DNA from: Chrysaora quinquecirrha
Taxonomy: Eukaryota > Cnidaria > Scyphozoa > Semaeostomeae > Pelagiidae
Reading direction: 5' to 3'
DNA length: 64,000 nucleotides
Assembly: GCA_014526335.1 (NCBI GenBank)
Contig: JACTAT010000010.1
Span: 9,006,704-9,070,703, forward strand
Positions 24,311-36,164 of the stretch are shown here, in pieces. The position numbers were made by a program, and so were the translations under genes. The notes beneath the pieces were generated by a model. That model made no database searches. It had not been told where the DNA came from and saw only the letters and a list, made by a program, of their open reading frames with translations. Every line of letters starts with the position of its first letter. Within the stretch, counting starts at the first letter, position 1.

Positions 24311-25936
24311 TTATGACATCCTATCACCGACTTCAGAATTATCAGGGAACCCTTCAGCAACAGTGATTACCTCCTCGATCGTGCGAAAGGCTAATCTGTT
24401 TCGTAACTTCGTTTTGTTGCAATTGATTTTAGAAAAGGTTCTCTCTACTGCTGCAGTGCTTTGAGGCAGAGCAGTTACCTCAAGCATGAACTTCCCAAGA
24501 GTGCTATAGCTTTCCATCTTGCTTATGGATTTCCAAAACCCTTCAATCTTGACATCCTTCCAGTTACCGCCCAGCACCTCGTCATCTAATAAAAGTCAGC
24601 GCCACTGTCTGTCAATGGTTTGTATGCATTCACCTGCGATTCTTGGAAGGCGTTGGTAAAGCACCGATGCAGCATTAAGCAAGGATTTCTTCTCAACGAT
24701 TGCAGATTGATGGATGCTTTGTATTGCTTTCAGAACAGGATCTTCAATATCAATGTGGGACAAAATTTGCTTTACTGCTTCGATATACCAGTCCCGGCAT
24801 CTTGAATGAAAGCTTTCCTTCTTGTGTGGCTTGAGGATTTTTATGGTCTGGAAAGCTAAAATTCCAGGGAATACCTTTTCTAAGGGAACCCATTTGGATG
24901 TGTATTCCACATCTATATTCTTGAGATCTTTGATTGCATTTCGATTCATGAAATTATTCGCAAACATCCTTAGAACTCTCACTACTTCAAGAAGGAATCT
25001 CTGCAGTTTGAAATCATTGGACTGGAATAACATATTCAACCCAGAAAGATCTCCAAGCACATATTGCATGAATTCCAGAGTGGCCTGCATGTATTGCGAT
25101 TTTATTGACTGAAAGATTCGAACTGCCTGTGGGGACTTTGTCTCAAAAACCTCTGCGGTAAAGAACATCTCAAGAGGCTTCCACTGTGCCAGAACTCGCG
25201 TCACACATTCAGAGACTGACAACCATCTTGTCTGGCAGGACTTTAAAACATTCAAAGGCTTATATTCTAAGAAATGCTGGAACTCCTGAAAAGATTTTTT
25301 TCTGTTGGGAGAGTTTTTAAAGTAATTATAAACATCATGAAGAAGTTGCTCGGATGACTTGGAAATTGCCTTACATGCATGACTTGCTACCAGGTGAAAG
25401 GTATGACAATAACACTTTAAAACATATAGGTTTGGTGCTTTATCCTGCATTCTCGTCAGAAACGAATTATTCGCACCCTGCATCAGGTTTTCCCCATCGG
25501 ATGCGTAGCTGACAATTCTGTCCCAACCTATCCCATCATTTCGTAAGGCTTGCTCAAGTAGTAGAAACAAAGCATTGGCTCCTCCATCAGAATCAACCGA
25601 TAGCAATCGATATAGCCTAGTTGCTGGCATGCTTGATTCAGCATCAATATAGCGCACATTTACGCAAAAAGTCTTATTCATGGTAATATCCGTGGCCTTG
25701 TCACATAAAATTGAGAACCCTTTTGCAGCTTTCATGTCGCTTACTAGTCTCTCATGGACATCAACAGAAAGGCATTCCGTCAGTAGGTAAGTTCCTTTTG
25801 TGCGGTTACATGCCATATCCTTGATTGCTTTTGATTCATCACCAATGAAATGCAGTGTTGGCAGTAAAGAGTCAAGAAAATTAAACGAAATGTTTCTTCT
25901 GGCTATCAATGCAACGGTATTAAGCTCCGCTACCAT
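24311..25936 (-). pseudogene. hAT-superfamily transposase, one in-frame stop
   Basis: DDE/D transposase of the hAT superfamily. Motifs seen are FSILCDKATDITMNK (first Asp region), DRIVSYASDGENLM, CYCHTFHLVASHACK (the conserved CxxH/H-L block), SCQTRWLSVSECV with the R-W pair, and the C-terminal dimerisation block ALPQSTAAVERTFSKIN...KLRNRL. Both parts share one frame and are separated by a single TGA at 24596-24598. The N-terminus with the usual BED zinc finger is missing, as a stop lies just upstream of 25936; earlier exons could lie upstream. It abuts the 5' end of the LINE. Confidence 0.85.
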
Positions 25937-26550
25937 CTTATATTTGTTTTAAACTTCAAAGACATCACTAATTACACGATTAGAACTTACTTGTCTTGGA
26001 CGATTCACATGTATAGAGGTTTTCGAGTGAGAAATCAATTCAGATTTGCCGGCTATCAAATCTCGATATCAATAGCGACAATATTCCTTTGAGGAAAGAA
26101 AAGAGTTGTTAATGCTGGGATCCAAGTTATAGTTTCCGTATATGTTTTAATCGGAATGCTTCAAAGCAAAACTACCGCGACAAGGTCAGGTCAAGAAGAA
26201 AAAACCTGTAAGATCACATTTCGTTCATTTCACTGTTTCTTGTAAAACATGACAGTAAACTCATCTCATCAACTCTTCGACGATTCTTTGGAATTTAGAT
26301 TATACCTACAGCATAAACGATTACTACCTACATTTTGCAATTTATCCCATAGGTATATCCCTACACCCTACAAAAGGCATAAAATCCCTACTGTAGGTAG
26401 AAATCCCTACGAGTGGCAACCCTGTAATCATACCTTTTTGCAGGTGCAGTATCTTTTGGAATTTGAGCTCCTTGACCTAGTGTTCTTGGGCTCTTGACAT
26501 TTTTTCTTATAAGCTGGCCCTAAAATAAGTTACACAAAATGATATTGCAA
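25937..26550. other. Gene-free stretch
   Basis: No supported gene and no clear repeat. Confidence 0.4.
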
Positions 26551-26861
26551 GCAAGCAATCGAATGCCAAATGGTGCAATTTTCGTAGAAGAAAGGTTACT
26601 GAATAATGGCAATGTGTTGGGAATTTTACCAGAATTTTCAGCAGTTTTATTCAAAGCATCTTGTAGTTCTGTTGCACAACTTTGCTTCTGAGAGGATCCT
26701 GCATCAAAATACACTTTAAATTGCAACCTGAAGCAACTTTGATAATTCAACATGGGAAATATTATGATAATAACGGAAGTACAACAGCATGCAGATTGAC
26801 TGCCAGAAAAAAATTGCTGCAGAAAAATCGGAAGAAATGGCCAAATTGTTGTTCATGCTTA

Positions 26862-29800
26862 CCACCAGTTTCTGCAGCTGTCTCTTCATTATCTTCTTCC
26901 TCACTGGTCAAGAAACTCTGTTGATTTTCAAAGGGTCCAGCTATGAAAGCAAATTGACAATAAGCATGCTGTAATACTAATGTTCTGTCCTTCTTAAGTG
27001 TAGCTGCTGTTTGAAGGAATCCCTATCTTCCGTTAGCAAAAACATCAACAGAAATTACTTTGACGTACTGGTTGTCAAGAAAAAATTACCATCTACCAGG
27101 TACAAATTTTCAATAGTTGCTAAAAGTGGTTCAAAGTCACCTCCTATAATTTTGAAAGGTGATAGCAAGAATGCTTTGATACTTCTCCATTCTTCAGTGA
27201 AGTTATAACAAAACTTAAATGTCAATAGTGATTGCTTACCACAGGGCACAGCACCCAATACATTTTCAGGGAAAAGCCTGTGATTCACTTGGCCACCAGC
27301 AACATGCTGCTGTACTTCATCATCTGGCTCAATGATGTCTTTATCTGGCTCCACCAATGGCTGCAACAATGGCTCAGTTTGTTCAGCAAGCTTTTCAGCA
27401 TATCGAAAACCCTTTGAAAAGAATTAGATTTTTTGAAGATTGCATGACAGCAAGCTGGTAAAATTTAGATTACTGATGGAATTATCTGTTGGACTCAGCA
27501 TGAAGATTTTTTGCCAGCAAGACATAAACAGACTTGCAGTACACTAGCTCTTAGTTCACAAGATTTAGTTACTACGTCTCAAGGGCATTCAATATACAAC
27601 TTGGGCTGGAGAGTGCTGCTAGCACATAACCAAGGGTGGAATAAAATTACTTTTCTCCAGGTTTCATTTTCCAACTTTCATTTTCAAGTTTCCACAGGGA
27701 CAAATTTCTCTTGTACATCTGTAATTCAAATAAGTAGTAGTAGCTGAACACACCTGTTTTTATATATTCTTTTAATTTGTCTGAGAATCTGCTCAGTGGA
27801 ATTTTGTGCCCTGAAAAATAGAAAAATCTCTCTTATTTATTTATTTTACTCATCCAGCTAGATACTTTATTCTGTTTTGGACCAAAGATTGTGATTACCT
27901 CTAAGTGAATCTGTTGTTTCGGGGTCACTTAACTTTTGCTGTAACTTTGTACAAGCAACATTACTTTTCTGGAAGTATGTTGATACTGAGATGGCATTTG
28001 CCAACCCACTGACTTCATGTTCCAGTTCCTTGGAAAGAAGAAGAGAATTCTAAGAATTATTACCTGCTGTTCTTAATTGCTGGTCATAAGTTGTGATTGG
28101 AGGGAAAAAATGTGAAACATATTAGCCTACAAATACTTACAGATTTGTGGACATTTTCCAATTCATCGAATGCTTTTGTTTTTATAGACAGAACATCTAC
28201 CAACTGGTTTGTAGATCTGACTCTTACTCTGATCTGCCAGTTCAACCAGGTCAATGCCTTGGAAAAAGATGCGACATTAGTGATACATGGCATGCAGAGT
28301 GAAATCTCTTACTTATGCTGCAATGAGCTTAAGTAAAGCAATAAAGTATGAAACATTCAGCTGAAGACAGGAATGTCATGAAACCCTTCACATATATTTA
28401 AATTGGGTAAGAGATTGCAACTTTGAATTAACTAGCTAGGAAGGAAAGATGTCTTATTCTTCATTTATTTTCAGTTTCTATGGCAACATGCTACTTGCCA
28501 GCCAGACCAACATGATTAATAAATCAACTTCCTTCACTTTCTGTGTTACAGGGAAATTTTGAGTGCAAAATTCTACAAAACTATATTGATATTTGTAACT
28601 TTAGAACGGTAAAATTAACCTATTGTATCAACATCTACTGTCCATAGCTGGAAATAACAATTTTATCTCGGACCCTCTAAGCAATGAGATGCATAATTGG
28701 TGTTGGATTTTGACTGAGATTCAATGAAATTTGTCGATATGCCACAAAAAGCTGTTTCATATTTTTCCAGCTTATAATTATGAAATGAAAATGTCTTGTT
28801 CAGTGCGTTCAGTGTCACTTGTAACTCATCATTGACAACAAATTTTTGTAACCTATAGTTGTTTTCTTGTTATTATATTGTATATGTCCTTTTTTACGTT
28901 GCAAGACATATACTGCAACAATTATCTCATTAAACTTGAAGGATACTTACACTGTGCTCTTCATTTCGCAGCTTGTCAAAGATTCCATCTTCAAGCCTTT
29001 CCATGAAGCTGCCTCTTTCAAAGCTTTCGTTGGGCTGGCTACGCAAGCATACCAGAAGATATTCCACCATGTTTGCTGGTCGATGCAAGGAGCGAAGATA
29101 CTAAAGAGTAATAGCAAACAAAATATTGAATCAGTACTTCTCATCCTTTGAAAAAGACTAAAGTTTCCATTTAATCAAGAGTAAGAAGAGAAGAGAAGAT
29201 CCCACCATCGCCTTTGTATAAATAACTAGTGCCATGCCATGACACCAGCGCTGCTGCTTTCTCTTAAGACATCGCATGAGGATCTCGCTTATCTTTCTCT
29301 GTGCAATCTTTGAAAACACATCCCATATTTCTTTATTGTGTGGGACCCAAGCAAGAAGGTATCCCTACAAACATAAAAGGAGAATTCATGTATGAATTCA
29401 TGTATGAATAGTACTTGTAAAACAGTGATCAACCTTATATAAAAGAACTTTTAGAATGTGCAGATATTTTGTGTTGATTATCATCTTCTATGACTTACAT
29501 GGTAGTTGTAGCACATCTCCTTCATATCATGCAACTGGACTTTGTCTTCAGTGGAAAGGGCTTTGCAGTGATAATCCAGCTGTATAATTCTACCCTTAAG
29601 ACTGTGGAAGTATATTATTTGTCATTAGAATCGCAGCAGTGACTGGCAAACTATAACCAATATATTAATGTCCACTGTTTCTATTTGATAGCAAACCAAC
29701 AATCTTGGACGCAATATTATGAGACATGCGAAAAAAATCTGAGTACAATTAGAAATCCCTTAACTTTGGCTTTGCTAGACAATAACTGATTCAACCTCCT

Positions 29801-32800
29801 CCCTTCCATCAATGTTGAGTGATAATGAAACAATTCTACGGCATTTGATCAACATTGAGTGAGGGAAGTCTTTCAATCATTTACCATGTTTTAGTATAAA
29901 CATCTCCATAAGGTGACCTGAAATGGGTTGTTTTATGATAATTCTCTGGTATAGAAGCAGAGTTTTGATTAGGAGTGTTTCTTCGTTATGTTGCTGTAAT
30001 TCTGTGAGTTTTCTTTTCATCAAAAGGATGTCTATAAGTAGGTTCCATTATTAAGAAAACAACGTGAACTTGTTTTATTTGCATGTTAGAATAGAAAAGG
30101 ATGCAATTTTCAATTCCTGTATACCCACTGGTTGGGAGTGGCTTGATTGTATGATATTACTATACCACATGTCTTGGGGCTGCCCCTGCCACGACTTTCT
30201 GAGCCCTGTCTACAACCTTCGTTGATGTGTAGCAGATTGTCTGCTATAGACTTATTGTCCATCGCATCATTCAAATTTAAAATGAAGGAGCTTCTCATGC
30301 AGTAGGAGAGAACCGATTTCCTAAAAGGTTCAAAATAAATAATATTGGTTTTCAATGAAGCCACATATTAACTGGTAGTTACTTGAGAAACTGTTACTAC
30401 ACTCTTTTTTTATAAGAACACACTTTATAAGAACATTGAGAAAAGATTTGCCAAAAAATAAGAACAACGTAAGAACATTTCCAGCCTCGCCTGAAACAAA
30501 AGAAGTAAGAAACTGTGTTTTTAGAAATTTTAATCTTGTGAACAAAACAAATTTTTGAAGTAACTTGCTAAACAGTACATAGAATAGCCTCAATTATTAA
30601 AAAAAAAGAACATCGAGCCTCAGCAAGAATTATCTGGTTCTTATAAAAAAAGAGTGTAATGCAGGAAAACCAATGGTCATTGCCTTAATGACGTATTTTT
30701 GTCAGATACAAGTCTTTGTTGAATACTCTGTTTGATACTAATTTCAATGCAAATCAATCAGAAATTCTCAGCTGTATGGCCCTGTATTACTGTATGTAAC
30801 TAGTTGTAACTATTGTCATTTTTTTTGCTTTGTAACCAAAATGCATCAGACTCACGTGGAAGACCCTGTAGTTGTTGCATTTCCGGCTGAGAGAAGCAGG
30901 TCATGAGAAACTCTGTCTGCGCCCTGACCAAAATGGACGATATGTTGCATCAAAGTCTTTCCCACATTTTTGTCCCCAAACAAAAGAATCATATTGGCCT
31001 CTCCTTTGCAAAGAATGAAAGATAGAAAAAATTAAGTTTTCTTACTTAAATACACTATATTGTAAAATGGAACTTGTATTTATTTTATTATTTTATTTTA
31101 TTTATTTATTATTGTATTTGTAACAGAAGTATTTATTTATGCTTGAGCGGTGTATCACAATTTGCGATTTTAAAGGGGTTTGCACAATCCTTGTATGCCA
31201 TCAGCTTTCTGATCACGAAATTGAGCATAAACTGTATTACGTGGAAAAATGTAGCACAGTGTATAATGAGGTTTAGCACTTGCAGTAATTATTTGCATGT
31301 TGTCGTGATTCGATTCATTAGTCCGTATCAATCTGTTAATGCAGAAGATTAGTGACAAAGTTGTATATCAAACTAAGTACACTGCTTTGTATGGACATGA
31401 ATTTGTCATCTCAGTGTGGAAAGAGTAACGAGTGCCAACAACGCTAACAAAAGTGAGGACACGTTTATATTAGGATATAAATAAGGATTTTAAATGACTT
31501 ACCGTTGCTTATTGGTTCAGAGTCGCTGTTTGCTAACTTTAGAAGTCTCGCTAGTGCAAAAGCCAATGTGGTCTGGATTACCCTTTCATTCACACCACAG
31601 TGCTTGGTATAGTCGATCAGCCAAGTAAAAAGGAATTTTCGATCCATGTTTATTTCATTGATAGCTGCATCCACGAACCCGTAGTACACATATTTCTTAT
31701 AAGAAACTAAAAAATCCTGCCAGGCTTGAAAGTTTCTTAGAATTTTCAGATTGTGAGTACTGGAAGTTTCTTACGAGTTGCTTGAATGCTACATTCGCGC
31801 GTTAGGAATTCTATCTGAATGATGTTTTAAACCCATTCATCTATTCTGTTTGAATGCTGGCTTTCCATGGTCCGCATGTCACAAGAGTACTTTGTTGCAC
31901 ACGCACAGGAAACGAAAGAAACAATTTCACAGATGGAGGTGAAAAATTTGTTTGGTAAACGTTTTCCAGTACTGGAGTTTCCCAAATTGTTGGCCATTCC
32001 AGAGTTTGGGTTTCTTATAGAGAGTTTTTTATAAAACAACATTCGTGGATCTGCTAACTTGATCGTTATGAAACTGTAAATTTTCTCGCCTTACATCTGG
32101 TTTATCTCAATGCAAATTTCTTTCATCAAGAGCTCTCTTGCCAAACTGACGTGCATTTCCTTTAAGTCGTAGACGTTCTTCGTCATGTAAAGACATTCAT
32201 TTGGGTTCAGGAATCGCTTGTTCTGAATTTGGACCTTTAAAACCAGAAATTCATTTCAGTTCATTTCATTCATTTTTCGTAAATTCCCTTAATATAAAAC
32301 AATATAATATTAAACAATGAATAGCTTAGCAATTTTACCTGAAAAATATCATGCAGCGTTGGGATTTTTAATTTGGAGAAGATAGGAGTAGAGTCTGAAG
32401 CAGAGTGTTCAAAAGTTATCGCCCTTATAATCCTGTTCTGTAACAAAAACACTGGATGCATCTTAGAGGAAACTTTGCCGCCAAATCAAGCATAATAACC
32501 CACCATTGTAGCGCTTATCCACCACAGTACGCCAAAAATACCACCACCCACCTCTAGCATAATAACCCACCACCTCAAGCATAATATACCACCACAGAAG
32601 TGCGTATAGATTTGCTAGGGTGAGCAATGAACTTACTTCTGGAGAAAGGAACCAATATCCTTTTCCCATGTATCCAATGTGATTTGCCATACTGAAGCAC
32701 TTGGGCTCCCCTTGCTGATGTAATTGTCTTTCAAGAACATCAGATAGTCGGATAGGTCGCCTTTCCGAATAGAGCCATTGATGATTATACCAGTGCCAAA

Positions 32801-32845
32801 TGATGCATTTACTCTTTGGAGAACCTTGACAGATTTCCGAAACAG
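26862..32845 (-). CDS. Multi-exon gene with a P-loop motif, function unknown
   Basis: On - at least thirteen blocks with matching GT-AG borders form a gene. Approximate exons are 32845-32640, 32235-32093, 31690-31507, 31007-30872, 30323-30120, 29605-29502, 29365-29205, 29100-28950, 28270-28141, 28040-27899, 27812-27756, 27412-27238 and 26943-26862. The exon near 30985 encodes MILLFGDKNVGKTLMQ, a Walker A P-loop (GxxxxGKT). The next exon reads FILNLNDAMDNKSIADNLLH. The middle is rich in basic and coiled-coil-like helices (KISEILMRCLKRKQQRW; LEDGIFDKLRNEE). The last blocks are acidic (EEEDNEETAAE). I do not recognise the family. Phases were not all checked, and the start and stop are unknown. 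It may be joined to the exons further upstream at 36-41 kb. Confidence 0.5.
30400..30656. mobile_element. MITE with TA target site, copy 1
   Basis: 257 bp bounded by inverted repeats CACTCTTTTTTTATAAGAAC and its complement, each flanked by TA (30398-30399 and 30657-30658). It lies in an intron of the P-loop gene. Non-coding; TA duplication suggests mobilisation by a Tc1/mariner-type transposase. Confidence 0.8.
32270..32480 (-). pseudogene. LINE RT C-terminal scrap
   Basis: Read on - it gives LLQNRIIRAITF..., then TPIFSKLKIPTLHDIFQVKLL, the block found after the RT thumb in CR1-like LINEs. It is a short intronic fragment between exons of the P-loop gene. Confidence 0.5.
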
Positions 32846-33378
32846 TCGATATTTATTTGAAATAATATAAAGGAATAACTAAGAAATAAACCAGTAGTCG
32901 CACAACACGCAGTCAATGGTGACGAAACGAATCGGGGCACCACACAGCTACCAAAGTGCCTAATGGGGCGAAATAGCGCTCGATCGAGTGATCATATTGC
33001 AAGGGCGCGTAGGTGTGCGCGAAGGTTGTAATCAATGACGGCAGTCAAACAGCATAGACAAATAGAAGGTAGAGTAAAGTTGTTTGTGCGAATCATCAGC
33101 TGCCAACCCACAACTGCGTTTGGGGGTTAAGACAGTACGCGAAGATGTTGTGGGCACCCCCAGCGCCAAAAGGCACCTTCGCACGTTAAGAAGTAGCCAC
33201 AAAAACAGCAACCGCAAAGAGAAAAAAAGGAGCATAAACTGCGTTATGCGCATGTGCATGGTTCTTCAGTAAAGCTAATAGCAGAAAGGGACATTAAAGT
33301 GAATTGTTTTTTCAAAAATATTGAATTGAATTTATATTAAGGATCAAAATAAATTTGGCGGGTTAATGTTTGTGTTTG

Positions 33379-34366
33379 TTATTTAAATTTCGTCTTAACC
33401 AAGATGTCACCCATGTTTCTGTTTCTTTTTAATGCTAGGACTGGTTCCTCCTCAGCCAAATACGTCAGTTCAGGATCGTCTTTAATATAATGCCAGTGTC
33501 TTTGGAGTATCCGACCTATTCCAGTAGTGTTCACGTTAAATGGTACAATGAAAGGTAATTTGTTCTTTTCTTGTTTAGGCCTATCTCTAATAAGATCGCC
33601 CTGAGATAGCTGTTTCACTTTTTCGAAAATCGAAGTAATAAGACTCAGGTTGTAACCCCTTTTGACTAGTCAATGTGACAGGTTGTTTAGTTCCTCTGAG
33701 AGGTCATTATCATTTGAAATTATACGTCTGTAACGGAGAGCTTGGCTGTAGATAATACCTTTCTTACAGCTAGAGGGATGGAACGACTCAGCATGAAGAA
33801 GGGAGCATATGTCTGTCGGTTTTTTGTAGAGGGTTGTCCTTATGGAGCCCTCATTTTTGTTTAGGATAGTCATAGTGTCGAGGAAAGCTATTTTCTCTCC
33901 TGAATAAGATATTTCAAATTTTATTGTTTCATGTAATGAATTCATGTGTGTGTGGAAGGTACGGAGGGCATCTTCTCCCTCAGTCCATATTACATAAATG
34001 TCATCTATAACGTTTCCATAAAAAAGGAACCCTTCTTCCAGGAGCTGTAGCCAAGATTTGTTTTTCAACCCTGTCCATAAAGAGATTAGCATAGTTGGGA
34101 GCAAAGGATGAACCCATTGCCGTCCCTGTAAGTTGAAGATAAAATTCCCCATTGAATTCAAAGTAGTTATTCTTCAGTATAAAGTTTAGTATCTGTTCCA
34201 TGTGTTGAATAGGTAAGGGTAGATTGCTATCATAGAATTCTAGTAGTGCCCTTAATGTGTACTGTATACCAAGATCAGTTGGTATGTTGGTATAGAGGGA
34301 TCTGACATCAAACGTAACTATTAGGGCATCTGGTGGGATATACTGCCCCCTTGCCCTCGTCAACAT
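33379..34366 (-). pseudogene. Penelope-like element RT fragment
   Basis: Three overlapping frames on - give one RT. 34366-34001 reads VTFDVRSLYTNIP and YLQLTGTAMGSSFAPNYANLFM. 34161-33670 holds the YIDDI-type box (NVIDDIYVIW) and IAFLDTMTILN, LYKKPTD and SFHPSSCKKGII. 33618-33379 gives VPFNVNTTGIGRILQRHW. These motifs and their order fit Penelope-like elements. Frameshifts separate the frames, the N-terminal end is cut near 34370, and no GIY-YIG endonuclease follows. Confidence 0.75.
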
Positions 34367-34615
34367 TGCATAATTGTTTTATTTCCGTAATCTATTGTTT
34401 CCCACATATTGTTTTGGCTCTGGTTTGTTGCTTCTGCTCCCACCGCCTTGTGTTGATTGCGGCGCTCCTGAGCTGTCTCACACCGCAAATGCTCCACATT
34501 TTCAAAGGACTTGCGTTTATCCAACATCTGATTCTTAAGCTTAGTTTAAACACGATAGCAATTCAAGTCACATTGCTATCGTGAATCTATCTATTCTTCA
34601 ACATTGTGCCTACAA

Positions 34616-34619
34616 CATG
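34616..34619. repeat. Target-site duplication CATG (left)
   Basis: CATG here and at 36142-36145 flank the LTR element directly. Confidence 0.7.
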
Positions 34620-35015
34620 TTTAGTAAAAACAAAAATATATGTATAAAATGTGTCTTTACTAATCTTGACTGCGTGCGAAGATCGTTGTTTCAAGTCTTG
34701 TTTAACGTGTAGAAAACACGGAGCCAGAGAGAGAGAGACGTGATTCATGATGTAACTCTGTTGATGACTATTGCTATTGCTATTGCTCAACTGACTGACT
34801 TATTTTACAATACAATACAATTTATAACGAATTACTTGGTTTCGAACCGACATGAATAATTACGAAAACTGTGAACAACAACAAAGGTTAAAAAGAAGTA
34901 AAAGTGTCAACGAGGAGGAAAACGTATTGAAAGTAAAACAAAACAAGCGAAAGTTGTTTACTAGCAACGATGTTGTTTTGCGGTTGCTAGTGTAGCTAGT
35001 AAGAGTGACGCTACA
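34620..35015 (-). repeat. 3' LTR of the TRIM
   Basis: 396 bp, begins TGTAGCGTCACTC on - and ends TACTAAA. It matches the other LTR over its whole length by eye. Confidence 0.85.
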
Positions 35016-35027
35016 TAGCTCTCCCCC
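35016..35027 (-). other. Polypurine tract of the TRIM
   Basis: On - the sequence AGGGGGAGAGCTA lies directly before the 3' LTR, as expected for the plus-strand primer. Confidence 0.6.
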
Positions 35028-35726
35028 TAGAATATTAATGAAAATGAAAACATTCGATAAAAAATGAAAATGTTAGCAATGAAATTAAAGTTTGTAAGTA
35101 ATGAAGTTAAGTTTTCAAAAATTTACTGTTCATATTGTTCTGTCCCAGAACCTTGCCAATCAGTTTTGATGTTGATTGAATACAGTGAGGTTTTGTGTGT
35201 AGGCTTACCAGGAACCTTGAGATGACGATGATGATGGTGGTGTGGGCGTTGGCACGTTGTATGTGTGTGCTGCTACCAGCTTCTTTCCAAGTCTGTAGCG
35301 ATGTGTTGGCACTGTTAGCGACGAATGCTGCGTTGCTGTCAGGGTGATGCAGTGTAGCACTGGTTGAGGTTGAGGTTGAGATCCGGCGGAGTGCTGTGTG
35401 ATGCTGCAGTGGTGATTGACAGTGGATGGCACTGTGCGTCGAGAGTGATGCTGTGCAACTACAGAAAACTTGAAATTGTGAGGAATAAGATGAATGGCAA
35501 ATACTTGATACTTTGACGAAAACAGGAGCAGTTGTGCAGGACGAATAACGGAATGCGGACGAATGACGACGGGTAGAAACAACGACGAATGGTGAACTTT
35601 AATTTTGAAGGTTGAGTGCTGGATGTGCTGCAGAAGTGAAAATGTCTTTTTCCGTGAGTCTTGCTGACTCAGACAAGTCCGCTGGGTGCAGGAGATCTGA
35701 ATCCAGTGAGTGATAAAGGCCTTCGA

Positions 35727-35744
35727 GTCACGTCGTGGTCACCA
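35727..35744 (-). other. Primer-binding site of the TRIM
   Basis: On - TGGTGACCACGACGTGAC follows the 5' LTR by one base. It starts with TGG, the complement of a tRNA CCA end. The tRNA was not identified. Confidence 0.65.
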
Positions 35745-35745
35745 A

Positions 35746-36141
35746 TTTAGTAAAAACAAAAATATATGTATAAAATGTGTCTTTACTAATCTTGACTGCG
35801 TGCGAAGATCGTTGTTTCAAGTCTTGTTTAACGTGTAGAAAACACGGAGCCAGAGAGAGAGAGACGTGATTCATGATGTAACTCTGTTGATGACTATTGC
35901 TATTGCTATTGCTCAACTGACTGACTTATTTTACAATACAATACAATTTATAACGAATTACTTGGTTTCGAACCGACATGAATAATTACGAAAACTGTGA
36001 ACAACAACAAAGGTTAAAAAGAAGTAAAAGTGTCAACGAGGAGGAAAACGTATTGAAAGTAAAACAAAACAAGCGAAAGTTGTTTACTAGCAACGATGTT
36101 GTTTTGCGGTTGCTAGTGTAGCTAGTAAGAGTGACGCTACA
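35746..36141 (-). repeat. 5' LTR of the TRIM
   Basis: 396 bp, direct repeat of 34620-35015. Its outer end lies about 22 bp from a splice donor at 36163-36164 of the neighbouring gene. Confidence 0.85.
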
Positions 36142-36164
36142 CATGCACAATAGTATGTACATAC

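Larger units (their letters stand above)
34620..36141 (-). mobile_element. TRIM-like small LTR retrotransposon
   Basis: 1,522 bp with two direct 396-bp LTRs (34620-35015 and 35746-36141) that I read as identical, a 730-bp interior and a 4-bp duplication CATG. On - the order is LTR, primer-binding site, interior, polypurine tract, LTR. The interior has no gag-pol; the only open stretch (35582-35205, low-complexity Pro/Ser/Gln-rich) resembles nothing I know. It is therefore a non-autonomous terminal-repeat retrotransposon in miniature, inserted recently. Confidence 0.85.

Noticed and set aside
31662..32055. Inverted flanks CATCCACGAA/TTCGTGGATC as an inserted element
   Set aside because: Only about 14 bp with mismatches and no target duplication; may be chance.
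35205..35582. 125-codon ORF in the TRIM
   Set aside because: Low complexity and no gag-like feature; TRIM interiors are normally non-coding.
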